Positions 37,851 to 48,092 of a DNA stretch of 64,000 nt are shown here, one piece after another. The notes under the pieces were generated by a model. It made no database searches, had not been told where the DNA came from, and saw only the letters and a program-made list of their open reading frames with translations. The stretch lies in contig CAMXSH010000002.1 in the NCBI GenBank assembly GCA_947246475.1, positions 1-64,000 on the forward strand. Direction: 5' to 3'. The position numbers were made by a program, and so were the translations under genes. Each line of letters opens with the position of its first letter. Positions within the stretch are counted from its first letter, which is position 1. Source of the DNA: an uncultured Roseburia sp. Lineage in GTDB: Bacteria > Bacillota > Clostridia > Lachnospirales > Lachnospiraceae.

Positions 37851-40490
37851 ATGAAACCATATGGATTAAATGAGTTGAGAAAAATGTATCTGGATTTTTT
37901 TGAAAGCAAGGGACATCTGGTGATGAAGAGCTTTTCCCTGATTCCCCAGAATGACAAGAGCCTGCTGCTGATCAATGCGGGCATGGCTCCGTTAAAACCT
38001 TATTTTACAGGGCAGGAGATTCCGCCGAGAAAAAGAGTGACCACCTGCCAGAAGTGCATTCGTACCGGAGATATCGAGAACGTGGGAAAGACCGCCCGCC
38101 ACGGTACATTTTTTGAGATGCTCGGTAATTTTTCCTTTGGAGACTATTTCAAGCATGAGGCCATCGCCTGGTCCTGGGAGTTCCTTACGAAGACACTGGA
38201 AATTCCGGAGGATCGTTTGTATCCTTCTGTATACGAAGAAGATGATGAGGCATTTGAAATCTGGAATAAAGAGATTGGTGTGGCAAAGGAGCGGATCTTC
38301 CGCTTTGGCAAAGAAGATAATTTCTGGGAACACGGCGCGGGACCATGCGGTCCCTCCTCTGAGATCTATTTTGACCGTGGAGAGAAATACGGCTGCAACA
38401 AACCAGGATGTACCGTAGGGTGCGAGTGCGACCGCTATGTAGAGATCTGGAATAATGTGTTTACCCAGTTTGACAGTGATGGAAAAGGAAACTACGAAGA
38501 ACTGGCCAATAAAAATATTGATACCGGCATGGGACTGGAGCGCCTCGCTGTCGTGATGCAGAATGTAGATTCCATTTTTGATGTGGATACCATCAAGGCG
38601 ATCCGGGACAAGGTATGTGGATTTGCCGGGGTATCCTATGGAGCAGAGGTCAAAAAAGATGTTTCCATCCGTATTATCACAGATCATATCCGTTCTGTGA
38701 CATTTATGGTATCTGACGGGATCATGCCTTCCAATGAGGGACGGGGATATGTGCTGCGTCGTCTTCTGCGCCGGGCAGCAAGGCACGGAAGGCTGCTGGG
38801 TATCCAGAAACAATTTCTGGCAGAGCTGAGTGAGGTAGTGATCCGGGAGTCCAAGGACGGTTATTCAGAACTTGCAGATAAAAAAGACTATATTCTGAAG
38901 CTGATCACAACAGAAGAAGAGAATTTCAATAAGACCATCGATCAGGGACTGAACATTCTCAGTGATATGATGGAGGCGATGAAAAAGGAAGGAAAGACCG
39001 TTCTTTCTGGAGAAAATACATTTAAACTATATGATACCTATGGATTCCCGATGGATCTGACCATTGAGATCCTGGAGGAAAAGGGCTTTACAGCGGATGA
39101 AGAGGGATTCCGCCAGGCGATGGAGGTACAGCGCCAGACGGCAAGAGAGGCCAGGGAAGTGACGAACTATATGGGAGCAGATGTGACAGTTTACCAGTCC
39201 ATTGATCCGGCGGTAGAAAGCAGATTTGTCGGATATGACCGCCTGCGCCACGAATCCAAAGTCACAGTTCTCACCACCTCCGATGCCATTGTAGATGAAC
39301 TGGCAGTGGGAATGGAAGGAACCGTGCTGGTAGAAGAGACTCCATTTTATGCCACGATGGGTGGACAGGCAGCAGATACCGGCGTGATCTGCACGGATCA
39401 CGGCAGGTTTGCTGTAGAGGATACCATTAAACTGCAGGGGACAAAGATCGGACATGTGGGAAAGATGGTGTCGGGTTCCCTTCGTACCGGGGAAAAAGTG
39501 ACGCTGGAAGTGGAGGAGAGCCGGAGAAATCTGACAGCAAATAACCACAGCGCCACCCATCTTATGCAGAAGGCGCTGAGAATGGTTCTCGGCAGCCATG
39601 TGGAGCAGGCGGGATCTTTGGTAGATAAAGATAAGCTTCGTTTTGACTTTACCCACTTTTCGCCGATGACAGAAGAAGAGATTTTAAAGGTAGAGAGTAT
39701 CGTCAATGAGGAGATCAATAAAGGCCTGGATGTAATCACCAGTGAGATGACGCTGGAAGAGGCGAAAAAAACCGGAGCCATGGCACTGTTTGGGGAGAAG
39801 TATGGGGACACCGTCCGGGTTGTTCAGATGGGAGATTTTAGCTCGGAGCTCTGTGGCGGTACCCATGTGGAAAATACGAGAAATATTTCTGCCTTTAAGA
39901 TCGTATCCGAGAGCGGAGTGGCTGCCGGAGTGAGAAGGATCGAAGCACTGACGGGCCAGGGACTGATCGCTTACTACAATCAAGTAGAAAAACAGCTGGG
40001 AGAGGTTGCCAGAATATTGAAAGCAGCACCATCTGAGACTGCCAGAAAAGTGATGGCGATGCAGGAAGAGATCAAAGCCCTTTCCAAAGAAAATGAAAAG
40101 CTGAAGGCAAAGATGGCGAAGGCAGCTGCAGGGGATATCACTTCCGAGGCGGCAGAGATCGCCGGCATCCGGGTGCTGATCAAACAGCTTTCGGACGTAG
40201 ATATGAATGCCATGCGTGACCTGGGTGATGAGGCAAAACAGAAGCTTGGTGAGGCGGTGGTGGTATTTGCCACAGAGAAAGATGGTAAGGTGAACCTAAT
40301 GGCTACCGCGACAGAAGGAGCTATTGCCAGGGGAGCCCACGCAGGAAATCTGATCAAAGAGATCGCCGTTCTGGTAGGCGGAGGCGGCGGTGGACGCCCG
40401 AACATGGCACAGGCGGGAGGAAAGAATCCTTCCGGTATTCCAGAGGCACTGGCAAAGGCTGAAGAAGTGGTAAAAAGCCAGCTGGGATAA
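37851..40490 (+). CDS. alaS: Alanyl-tRNA synthetase
   Basis: LRKMYLDFFESKGHLV, TCQKCIRTGDIENVGKTARHGTFFEMLGNFSFGDYFK, NHSATHLMQKALR, SSELCGGTHVENT. Confidence 0.97.
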   Translation: MKPYGLNELRKMYLDFFESKGHLVMKSFSLIPQNDKSLLLINAGMAPLKPYFTGQEIPPRKRVTTCQKCIRTGDIENVGKTARHGTFFEMLGNFSFGDYFKHEAIAWSWEFLTKTLEIPEDRLYPSVYEEDDEAFEIWNKEIGVAKERIFRFGKEDNFWEHGAGPCGPSSEIYFDRGEKYGCNKPGCTVGCECDRYVEIWNNVFTQFDSDGKGNYEELANKNIDTGMGLERLAVVMQNVDSIFDVDTIKAIRDKVCGFAGVSYGAEVKKDVSIRIITDHIRSVTFMVSDGIMPSNEGRGYVLRRLLRRAARHGRLLGIQKQFLAELSEVVIRESKDGYSELADKKDYILKLITTEEENFNKTIDQGLNILSDMMEAMKKEGKTVLSGENTFKLYDTYGFPMDLTIEILEEKGFTADEEGFRQAMEVQRQTAREAREVTNYMGADVTVYQSIDPAVESRFVGYDRLRHESKVTVLTTSDAIVDELAVGMEGTVLVEETPFYATMGGQAADTGVICTDHGRFAVEDTIKLQGTKIGHVGKMVSGSLRTGEKVTLEVEESRRNLTANNHSATHLMQKALRMVLGSHVEQAGSLVDKDKLRFDFTHFSPMTEEEILKVESIVNEEINKGLDVITSEMTLEEAKKTGAMALFGEKYGDTVRVVQMGDFSSELCGGTHVENTRNISAFKIVSESGVAAGVRRIEALTGQGLIAYYNQVEKQLGEVARILKAAPSETARKVMAMQEEIKALSKENEKLKAKMAKAAAGDITSEAAEIAGIRVLIKQLSDVDMNAMRDLGDEAKQKLGEAVVVFATEKDGKVNLMATATEGAIARGAHAGNLIKEIAVLVGGGGGGRPNMAQAGGKNPSGIPEALAKAEEVVKSQLG

Positions 40491-40530
40491 AATTTTTGAC
40501 CATAATATACCATAAATTGTTCAAAAACGG

Positions 40531-40558
40531 TTGACGAATCGAAAAATTATGATATAAT
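40531..40558 (+). promoter_or_regulatory. Sigma-A promoter of rpsU
   Basis: TTGACG (40531-40536), 16 nt spacer, TATAAT (40553-40558). Confidence 0.8.
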
Positions 40559-40636
40559 ATGTGTTAGTGCGAAAAAATACCCAAACAGTTGTATTTTGCA
40601 CAATTTTACAACTGGAGGGAGGTTAGGTGTGATACT

Positions 40637-40813
40637 ATGTCAAATGTAATCGTTAAAGAAAACGAATCATTGGATAGTGCATTGCGTCGTTTCAAGAGAA
40701 ACTGTGCAAAAGCAGGGATCCAGCAGGAAATTCGTAAGAGAGAGCATTATGAGAAACCAAGCGTTAGACGTAAGAAGAAGTCTGAGGCTGCTCGTAAAAG
40801 AAAATTTAAATAA
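40637..40813 (+). CDS. rpsU: 30S ribosomal protein S21
   Basis: [58 protein letters not shown]. Confidence 0.98.
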   Translation: MSNVIVKENESLDSALRRFKRNCAKAGIQQEIRKREHYEKPSVRRKKKSEAARKRKFK

Positions 40814-40826
40814 TTGCACATATGAG

Positions 40827-40855
40827 GGAACTCGTCGAAGGACGAGTTCCTTTTT
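40827..40855 (+). terminator. Rho-independent terminator downstream of rpsU
   Basis: ggaactcgtc-gaag-gacgagttcc-ttttt; perfect 10-bp stem. Confidence 0.93.
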
Positions 40856-40938
40856 CGATGGGTAGGAAACAAAAGTGACAGGAACATAGCCATGCCTTTC
40901 TGCATATGATAAGGTAACCGGAAATAAGGATTTGTGCC

Positions 40939-41226
40939 GTGAGACACAGCGCAAAGGCGGAAAAAAACGTGAATTCGGTATCAAAAAAAATTGGTCTCCA
41001 GCCCGATATTCTGGACGGAGCGACGATCGTAAAGACCTATGGCGACGAATATGCCATTATTGAAAATTATAAATCCATCATAGAGTATACGGAATGCTCG
41101 GTTAAGCTTCAGGGAAAACATGTCAAGGTGATGATATGCGGCGACCATTTATGCATCGAGTCTTTTGAACCGGACGAATGCCGGGTATTTGGAAAGATCA
41201 GGGAGATCAGCCTTGTAAGATTGTAA
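40939..41226 (+). CDS. yqfC: Sporulation protein YqfC
   Basis: GTG start; VVxTYG-like VKTYGDEYAIIENYKSIIEYTECSVKLQGKHVKVMICGDHLCIE; followed by yqfD. Confidence 0.85.
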   Translation: MRHSAKAEKNVNSVSKKIGLQPDILDGATIVKTYGDEYAIIENYKSIIEYTECSVKLQGKHVKVMICGDHLCIESFEPDECRVFGKIREISLVRL

Positions 41227-41236
41227 AAAGGGGGAG

Positions 41237-42496
41237 ATGGGATTGAAGTGGCTCAAAGGGTACATAGTATGTGGTGTGAGGTCAGGATACTGGGAACGTT
41301 TTATGAATCTCTGCCGTCACCACCGGATTCATCTGTGGGATGTAAAGATCCAGGAAAGTAAAGTTACATTTTCCATGTTTTCAAAAGATTTTAAGATGCT
41401 TCATGCCTTTGTGGCAAAAACCCATATCGCGCCTAAGATCCGGGAAAGACGGGGACTTCCTTTTGTGCTGGAGCAGGCAGGGAGAAACTGGACATTTACT
41501 TTGGGACTGGTTCTTTTTTTTGTGGTGTTAAAGGTACTGTCCCTTTATGTTTGGCAGATCAATTATTATGGGCAGCAGGAGTATACGAAAGAGACCATCA
41601 GCAAAGAGGTAGAGTCTATGGGCGTCTATGTGGGAATGATGAGAAAAAATCTCTTCTGTGATGACATCGAGAGAAGCCTGAGGGAAAGCTATGAGAACAT
41701 GAGCTGGGTGTCCGCAGAGGAGAAAGGCTGTGTGCTGAATATCAAGATCAAGGAAGGAAAGGCGCTAAAGGGCAAAGAGGAAGTGGAAAATCCCCCAAGC
41801 CATGTGACCGCCCCCTGTGACGGAGTGATAGAAAAGATCGTCACCAGAGAAGGAACAGCAAAGGTGGCAAAGGGAGCAAAGGTCAAGAAGGGGGATATTT
41901 TGATCAGCGGCATCGTGGAGATCAAGGGAGACGGAGACGAGACTCTTCGTTATAACGGTGTCTGCGCTGAGGGAGAAATATCTATTTTAACAAAGAAAGA
42001 ATTTGATGAGAGCATAAATGAGCGGTATATGGCTAAAAATAAGACCGGAGAAGAGATCCATGTCTATACGGTTTGTATCAATGGAACCCGATTTTCCATA
42101 AAAAATCCCTTAAAATGGTTTGATAAATCTTCCAATTATGATATAATAAATAGCATATGTGTGGATAGGGAATTTATACCATGGAACAGCCGTGTGAAAG
42201 TGACGGATCATAAGTACGTAAATTATAAAAAAGTAGAAGCCAGGTACAGCGAGAAAGAGGCCGGCGAAAAGTTAAAGGCGCGGTTTCAATCCAGGCTGGA
42301 AGAGTACAGGGAAGCAGGATGCCGTATTGTAGACCAGTCACTGGATATTATAAAAGAACCGGCAGCGTATAAAGCCCATGGAAGTATCCAGTTATCCATA
42401 TCCAAAATGGATAAAAAAAATGTGTCTGAAGAAGAACTGGTGCTGCAGGGCGAAGGAAAGGAAGATGAGGATGGCGCGGGAACAGATAATTCTTGA
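41237..42496 (+). CDS. yqfD: Sporulation protein YqfD
   Basis: LKGYIVCGVRSGYWERFMNLCRHHRIHLWDV ... TAPCDGVIEKIVTREGTAKVAKGAKVKKGDILISG; context yqfC-yqfD-phoH-ybeY. Confidence 0.9.
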   Translation: MGLKWLKGYIVCGVRSGYWERFMNLCRHHRIHLWDVKIQESKVTFSMFSKDFKMLHAFVAKTHIAPKIRERRGLPFVLEQAGRNWTFTLGLVLFFVVLKVLSLYVWQINYYGQQEYTKETISKEVESMGVYVGMMRKNLFCDDIERSLRESYENMSWVSAEEKGCVLNIKIKEGKALKGKEEVENPPSHVTAPCDGVIEKIVTREGTAKVAKGAKVKKGDILISGIVEIKGDGDETLRYNGVCAEGEISILTKKEFDESINERYMAKNKTGEEIHVYTVCINGTRFSIKNPLKWFDKSSNYDIINSICVDREFIPWNSRVKVTDHKYVNYKKVEARYSEKEAGEKLKARFQSRLEEYREAGCRIVDQSLDIIKEPAAYKAHGSIQLSISKMDKKNVSEEELVLQGEGKEDEDGAGTDNS

Positions 42497-43466
42497 TATT
42501 CCAGCCAGCCATGAAAATAATATATTTGGCGGACTTGATATTCATTTGAAAAAAATCGAGCGTGCCCTTGGTATCGAGGTGATACTCCGGGATGGTTCGG
42601 TCCGGATATCAGGGGAGGCAGAAAATCTTCAAGAAGCCAGGCGGGTTTTTGAAGAGCTTTTAAAGCTGTCGGAGAGGGGCAATACGATTACAGAACAGAA
42701 TGTGAATTATATTCTTTCTCTGGCAAAAGAAAAGTCCCCAGTCTCCATGGCGGAGATCGACAAGGACCTGATCGGGTTTACGGTCCAGGGAAAGCCGGTA
42801 AAGCCGAAGACACTGGGGCAGAAAAAATATGTGGATGCCATTCGTGAGAAAATGATGGTGTTTGGTGTAGGACCTGCGGGAACCGGTAAAACGTATCTTG
42901 CCATGGCGATGGCGATACAGGCGTTTAAACAGGATGAGGTGGGAAAGATTATTCTGACCAGACCAGCCATCGAGGCGGGAGAGAACCTTGGTTTCCTTCC
43001 GGGAGACCTGCAGAGCAAGATCGATCCCTATCTGAGGCCGCTTTATGACGCATTGTACCAGATCATGGGAGCGGACAGCTTTATAAAAAATTCTGAAAAA
43101 GGGCTGATCGAGGTGGCGCCCCTGGCATACATGCGAGGACGTACACTGGATAATGCCTTTATTATCCTGGATGAGGCACAGAATACCACGCCGGCGCAGA
43201 TGAAGATGTTTTTGACCAGAATTGGTTTTGGATCCAAAGTTGTCATCACCGGCGACCTTTCCCAGAAGGATCTGCCCTTTGCGGCGGTATCTGGTCTGGA
43301 GCAGTCTTTGAAGGTGTTAAAAGATGTAGAGGAGATCGGCGTATCCTATCTGACCAACAAAGATGTGGTGCGCCATCCTCTGGTGCAGAAAATTGTACAT
43401 GCCTATGAAAAGTATGAGGCGCGGGAGCAGTACCGGGAGAATCGAAAAAATAAGAAGAAGCGGTGA
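42465..43466 (+). CDS. PhoH family ATPase
   Basis: KPKTLGQKKYVDAIREKMMVFGVGPAGTGKTYLAMAMA, LTRPAIEAGENLGFLPGDLQSKIDPYLRPLYDAL, FIILDEAQNTTPAQMKMFLTRIGFGS. Confidence 0.96.
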   Translation: MRMAREQIILDIPASHENNIFGGLDIHLKKIERALGIEVILRDGSVRISGEAENLQEARRVFEELLKLSERGNTITEQNVNYILSLAKEKSPVSMAEIDKDLIGFTVQGKPVKPKTLGQKKYVDAIREKMMVFGVGPAGTGKTYLAMAMAIQAFKQDEVGKIILTRPAIEAGENLGFLPGDLQSKIDPYLRPLYDALYQIMGADSFIKNSEKGLIEVAPLAYMRGRTLDNAFIILDEAQNTTPAQMKMFLTRIGFGSKVVITGDLSQKDLPFAAVSGLEQSLKVLKDVEEIGVSYLTNKDVVRHPLVQKIVHAYEKYEAREQYRENRKNKKKR

Positions 43467-43495
43467 CAGCCTGGGATTTGGAATGGAAGGGTAGT

Positions 43496-43993
43496 ATGAC
43501 GGTTTATTTTGAAGATGAGGCGGGGATTTCCTTTGAATTTAACCCAGAAGAGAAGGCAGAAGAGGTGATTGCTTTTGTCAGGGATCATGTGGAATGTCCC
43601 TATGATATCGAGGTAAGTGTAACACTGGTGGACACAGATACGATCTGCGAGGTAAATTCACAGTTCCGGCAGATCGGGAAGGTTACGGATGTCCTTAGTT
43701 TTCCGATGATGGAATATGACAATCCCCGGGATTTCGGTGGACAAGCTTTTTTGAACAGCCTGTCCCTGTCGCCGGATACGGAGGAAATGATGCTGGGGGA
43801 TATACTTCTGTGTTCTGAGGTTGTCAGAGCGCAGGCAGAGGAGTATGGGCACTCGGAACTAAGGGAATTTTGTTTTCTTATCGTTCACAGCATGCTTCAT
43901 CTGTTTGGTTATGACCACATGGAGGAAGAAGACCGCAGGGAGATGGAAGAAGAACAGCGGAAGATTATGAATAGGTTAGGGATAAAACGATAA
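43496..43993 (+). CDS. ybeY: rRNA maturation RNase YbeY
   Basis: QIGKVTDVLSFPM, LGDILLCSEVV, HSMLHLFGYDHMEEE. Confidence 0.95.
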   Translation: MTVYFEDEAGISFEFNPEEKAEEVIAFVRDHVECPYDIEVSVTLVDTDTICEVNSQFRQIGKVTDVLSFPMMEYDNPRDFGGQAFLNSLSLSPDTEEMMLGDILLCSEVVRAQAEEYGHSELREFCFLIVHSMLHLFGYDHMEEEDRREMEEEQRKIMNRLGIKR

Positions 43994-44009
43994 AAGAGAG
44001 GTATAGATA

Positions 44010-45140
44010 ATGAATCAATCGAAAAAGAAAGTGATCGCGATCATTTCCGGGGCAAGTGTTGTTGTTCTGATAGCAGTCTGCCTGATCTGTTTTTTAGTAC
44101 TGGGAGATAAAGGGGAGAAAAAAGCACAGGTGAGCCAGACGCCGGCGCCGGTAGAGACCCCGGAACCGACACCGACCCCGGAACCCACACCAGATCCCCA
44201 TGCCGGAAAGGTTAAGAGTGTACTGACAGGAAAGTACATATCGGAAAAAGTGGCAAAACAGAGACCCTTTGCTGTGATCATAAACAATATCGAGTATGCC
44301 AACCAGCATCAGCAGGGCACTTCTCAGATTGATGTGCTCTACGAAGCGCTGGCAGAGGGAGGGATCACCCGAATGCTCGGTGTCTATCAGGGGACCGATA
44401 AGATCAAAAGATTGGGGTCGGTCCGGAGCGCCAGACATTACTTTGTCAGTTTTGCCAGTGAGTGGGATGCGATCTTCTGTCACTTTGGACAGACTTCTTA
44501 TGCGATTTCGAAGATCGAGGAGCTGGGTGTAAATAATCTCAGTGGCTTGTCCGCCATCGGCGGAGTTGTGTATAAGCGGGACTATTCGTTAAAGCCGCCT
44601 CACAATGTGTTTACTTCCGGAGAGAAGATGCTCAAGGGCGCCAAACAGCTTAAGTACCGGACAAAGTTCAAAGAAGAGAAGATGGCGAAGCATTTTGAGT
44701 TTTATGAGGAAGATACAGAGTTAGATACCGGTAACGGGACAAATTATATCAATCTTCCATTTTCCGCATATTCAACCTGTTATCTCAAATACGATAAAAA
44801 GACCAAAGAATACAAAAAGTTTGAGTACAGGAAAAAGCATTTGGATCACAAAAATAATAAGCAGCTTTCCTTTAAAAATGTGATTATCCAGCTGGTAAAG
44901 GAGACGAATATCGACCGCAACGGATACCAGCATCTGTACCTGCATAAGCGGAAAGGTGAGGGATACTACATCACCAATGGAAAGCGTATGAAGATTAAAT
45001 GGAGAAAGAACGAAGAAAAGGGAACGATGTGTTATTACGATATGGATGGAAATGTGCTGACGATAAATCCAGGCAATACCTATATCGCGGCATATCCTAC
45101 CAGCAGAAAGAAACTGATTTCCTTCAAGAATAAAGAGTAG
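44010..45140 (+). CDS. DUF3048 domain-containing lipoprotein/membrane protein (YerB-like)
   Basis: RPFAVIINNIEYANQHQQGTSQIDVLYEALAEGGITRMLGVYQ, GSVRSARHYFVSFASEWDAIFCHFG; P/T/E-rich linker. Confidence 0.88.
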   Translation: MNQSKKKVIAIISGASVVVLIAVCLICFLVLGDKGEKKAQVSQTPAPVETPEPTPTPEPTPDPHAGKVKSVLTGKYISEKVAKQRPFAVIINNIEYANQHQQGTSQIDVLYEALAEGGITRMLGVYQGTDKIKRLGSVRSARHYFVSFASEWDAIFCHFGQTSYAISKIEELGVNNLSGLSAIGGVVYKRDYSLKPPHNVFTSGEKMLKGAKQLKYRTKFKEEKMAKHFEFYEEDTELDTGNGTNYINLPFSAYSTCYLKYDKKTKEYKKFEYRKKHLDHKNNKQLSFKNVIIQLVKETNIDRNGYQHLYLHKRKGEGYYITNGKRMKIKWRKNEEKGTMCYYDMDGNVLTINPGNTYIAAYPTSRKKLISFKNKE

Positions 45141-45155
45141 CAGAAAGGTGCCTGT

Positions 45156-46829
45156 ATGAGTACAAACAATCAGGATAACAAGAAAAGTGCAGATTTTCTT
45201 AAACATGGCAGTATATTGGCGATGGCATCCCTTATCGTGCGCTTTATCGGCATGGCATACCGGATTCCTATGTCCAATATACTGGGAGAAGAGGGAAATG
45301 GGATTTACGCGGTGGCCTTTGACATCTACGATATTCTTTTGATCGTATCATCCTACAGCCTGCCGCTGGCACTTTCCAAGATCATATCTGCCCAGAACAT
45401 AAAGCGGGAATATAAGAATATTGGAAAAACCTTTCGTCTGGCATTGCTGTTTGCCGTTGTGTCAGGCGGGGTATTTGGAATCCTGCTCTTTGTTTTTGCC
45501 GGATGGATCGAGAAAAATATTTATCCTGATTACGCAGGCGTGCATATTCCTCTGCGGGTACTGGCTCCCACGATATTTATCGTAGCACTGCTCGGTGTGT
45601 TCCGTGGATTTTTTCAGGGAAAAAAGACCATGGTGCCCACGGCGGTTTCCCAGGTTCTGGAGCAGGTGGTAAACGCCATCGTCAGCGTGTCAGCAGCATA
45701 TCTGTTTATCCAGTGGAATATAGACAGTCTTGATAAGAGCGCCTGGGGGGCGGCAGGAGGTACGCTGGGAACCTGCCTGGGCGCTTTTTCGGCACTTCTT
45801 CTGGTTGTATTTGTCTACTATATCTACCGTCCGGTACAAAGAAAGCTGGAACGGCGGGACCGGGGACGGCGGCTGTATTCCACCTCACATATATACCGTA
45901 TCCTGTTTTTAACGATCCTGCCCATCATTCTGAGCCAGACGGTTTATCAGATCAGCGGTCTGGTAGATTATTACCTGTTCGGAGACATTATGGGTGGCAG
46001 GGGCATGGATCCAGTGACGATCAAATCCATGGTGGGTGTGTACAGCTCAAAGTACCGGGTGCTTACCAGTGTGCCCATCGCCATATCCACCTCTATCGCT
46101 TCATCCATGATCCCCAGCGCGGTGGCGGCATTTACCGAAAAGGATACAGTGCAGCTCAAGAACAATATCCTTTCCGGTATCAAATTTAATATGATCATTG
46201 CATTTCCCTGTGCCATGGGTTATACCGTACTTGGACAGTCCATTGTCCGGCTTTTGTTTCCCTCATCCAATTACGTCCTGGGAGGGCATCTCATGCTTGC
46301 CGGCTCTGCAGCGGTAGTTTTTTATGCAATATCAAATGTGACAGGAAGTGCGCTCCAAAGCATTGACAGAATGCACACGCCAGTGATCCATTCGGCGGTC
46401 TCCCTTGGGCTCCATGTGATCCTCGTGGTGTGCCTGCTCAAATTTACAGGGCTGGGTATCTACGTGCTAATCATCGGAAATGTAACCTTCCCTATTGTAG
46501 TCAGCATACTGAATCTGCTGGCTTTACGGCGTTATATTCCATCCCTGCGCCTAAAACCGTTAAAAACATTTTTCGTACCGCTGTCTGCCTCCTTGTGGAT
46601 GTCGATCGCTGTTGTTCTGGTTTATACCTTATCGGATAAACTGTTTTCTTCCTTCCTGGGAGGATATATGACAAATGCGGTATCTGTGATCCTGGCACTC
46701 TTTACAGCTGTCATCGTTTACTTTGTGGTATTCCTCAAACTGCGGGGAATGACAAAGGAAGAAATGTTTGATTTCCCAATGGGACGGAGGCTCTATCTCA
46801 TGGCTGTGAGACTAAAGCTTATGAAATAG
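45156..46829 (+). CDS. Polysaccharide/lipid-II flippase, MurJ/SpoVB-like
   Basis: LKHGSILAMASLIVRFIGMAYRIPMSNILGEEGNGIY; about 14 TM segments. Confidence 0.87.
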   Translation: MSTNNQDNKKSADFLKHGSILAMASLIVRFIGMAYRIPMSNILGEEGNGIYAVAFDIYDILLIVSSYSLPLALSKIISAQNIKREYKNIGKTFRLALLFAVVSGGVFGILLFVFAGWIEKNIYPDYAGVHIPLRVLAPTIFIVALLGVFRGFFQGKKTMVPTAVSQVLEQVVNAIVSVSAAYLFIQWNIDSLDKSAWGAAGGTLGTCLGAFSALLLVVFVYYIYRPVQRKLERRDRGRRLYSTSHIYRILFLTILPIILSQTVYQISGLVDYYLFGDIMGGRGMDPVTIKSMVGVYSSKYRVLTSVPIAISTSIASSMIPSAVAAFTEKDTVQLKNNILSGIKFNMIIAFPCAMGYTVLGQSIVRLLFPSSNYVLGGHLMLAGSAAVVFYAISNVTGSALQSIDRMHTPVIHSAVSLGLHVILVVCLLKFTGLGIYVLIIGNVTFPIVVSILNLLALRRYIPSLRLKPLKTFFVPLSASLWMSIAVVLVYTLSDKLFSSFLGGYMTNAVSVILALFTAVIVYFVVFLKLRGMTKEEMFDFPMGRRLYLMAVRLKLMK

Positions 46830-48023
46830 CTTTTTCACTGCTTCTAACAGATAATCCGTCAGTCCGGCTTCCTCAACAGTTTCGCTGGCGGTGAGCTGGA
46901 CGCTTCCGATGAGTTTTCCATTATAAAAATATTCGGCTTTTCCTACCGGGGTGCCCTTTTGCAAGGGTGCCTTTATGGATTCCTCATAGGTGATGGTTCT
47001 CTTTACCTGGTCCATATCGGCGTCCTGGGTAAAGATATGGGAAAATATAGATGTTGGTTCTGCTGTTGCTGTATTTTTCCTCCCCCCCTGTACTGGTACT
47101 TCTTTCAATAGTTTGTTCAGTTCGGAATCTTTGTAAACGCTGCAGTTGGCAAAGCCATAATCTAAGAGGGCCTGGGCTTCTGAAAACCTTTTTTTATGAT
47201 CCGGGGCCGCCATAACCACTGCGATCAGGTCCATGTCATTGCGTCTTGCTGTCGCGCTGAGGCAGTATTTTGCTTTGGAAGTGGATCCCGTCTTTAGTCC
47301 GGTGATGCCGTCGTAAAAACGGACCAGCTTATTGGTGTTGGTCAAGCCAAATTCCGTCTCCCCTTTTTTGGTCTTATGGGTGATGGAATCCATCCACACC
47401 GTAGAATAATTGCTGATCTGGGGATGTTTTGTGATCAGTTCCCGTGACATAAGCGCCACGTCATAGGCACTGGAATAGTGCCCGGATTCGATGTTATCAT
47501 CTAGTCCTGTGCAGTTTTTGAACTGGGTATGTTTCATGCCCAGGGCTTTCGCCTTTTCATTCATTTTTTTTACAAAGGCTTCTTCTGACCCAGCGATCTT
47601 TTCCGCCATCGCCACAGCGGCATCGTTGGCGCTGGCAATGGTGATGCATTTGATCATATCGTTTACGGTCTGGGTTTCGTTTGGCTCTAAGTATACCTGG
47701 GAGCCTCCCATGCTGGCGGCATGTTCACTCACCGTTACAGAATCTTCCAGTGAAAGTTTTTTGCTGTCAATGGCCTCAAAGATCAGGTTCAGGGTCATGA
47801 TCTTTGTGATACTAGCTGGGACAAGCTCTTTGTCTTTGTCCTTCTCGAAGATGATCTCTCCGGAGGAACCTTCCAAAAGTACGGCCGCTGTGGCAGACAC
47901 ATCCACTGCGCCGCCGGACACCGCTTTTTCCTCAGCCTGTACAACCTGTCTGTCCAGAGATGAAAAGCTGAATATGTATATAAATGTAAGGAGAGTAAAA
48001 AGCAGATAAATTATTTTTTTCAT
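46812..48023 (-). CDS. D-alanyl-D-alanine carboxypeptidase (peptidase S11)
   Basis: VPASITKIMTLNL SxxK, SANDAAV SxN, GITGLKTGSTSKA KTG motifs; signal peptide; RBS ggaga. Confidence 0.93.
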   Translation of the reverse strand: MKKIIYLLFTLLTFIYIFSFSSLDRQVVQAEEKAVSGGAVDVSATAAVLLEGSSGEIIFEKDKDKELVPASITKIMTLNLIFEAIDSKKLSLEDSVTVSEHAASMGGSQVYLEPNETQTVNDMIKCITIASANDAAVAMAEKIAGSEEAFVKKMNEKAKALGMKHTQFKNCTGLDDNIESGHYSSAYDVALMSRELITKHPQISNYSTVWMDSITHKTKKGETEFGLTNTNKLVRFYDGITGLKTGSTSKAKYCLSATARRNDMDLIAVVMAAPDHKKRFSEAQALLDYGFANCSVYKDSELNKLLKEVPVQGGRKNTATAEPTSIFSHIFTQDADMDQVKRTITYEESIKAPLQKGTPVGKAEYFYNGKLIGSVQLTASETVEEAGLTDYLLEAVKKLFHKL

Positions 48024-48092
48024 ACACATTCTCCACAATGATTGATATATGGAAATATATGCGGCGGGAGCAGAAAACATTCGGGAGAGCTG

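Noticed and set aside
37992-38813. 273-aa ORF antisense to alaS
   Set aside because: Shadow ORF; no initiation signal and alaS is unambiguous
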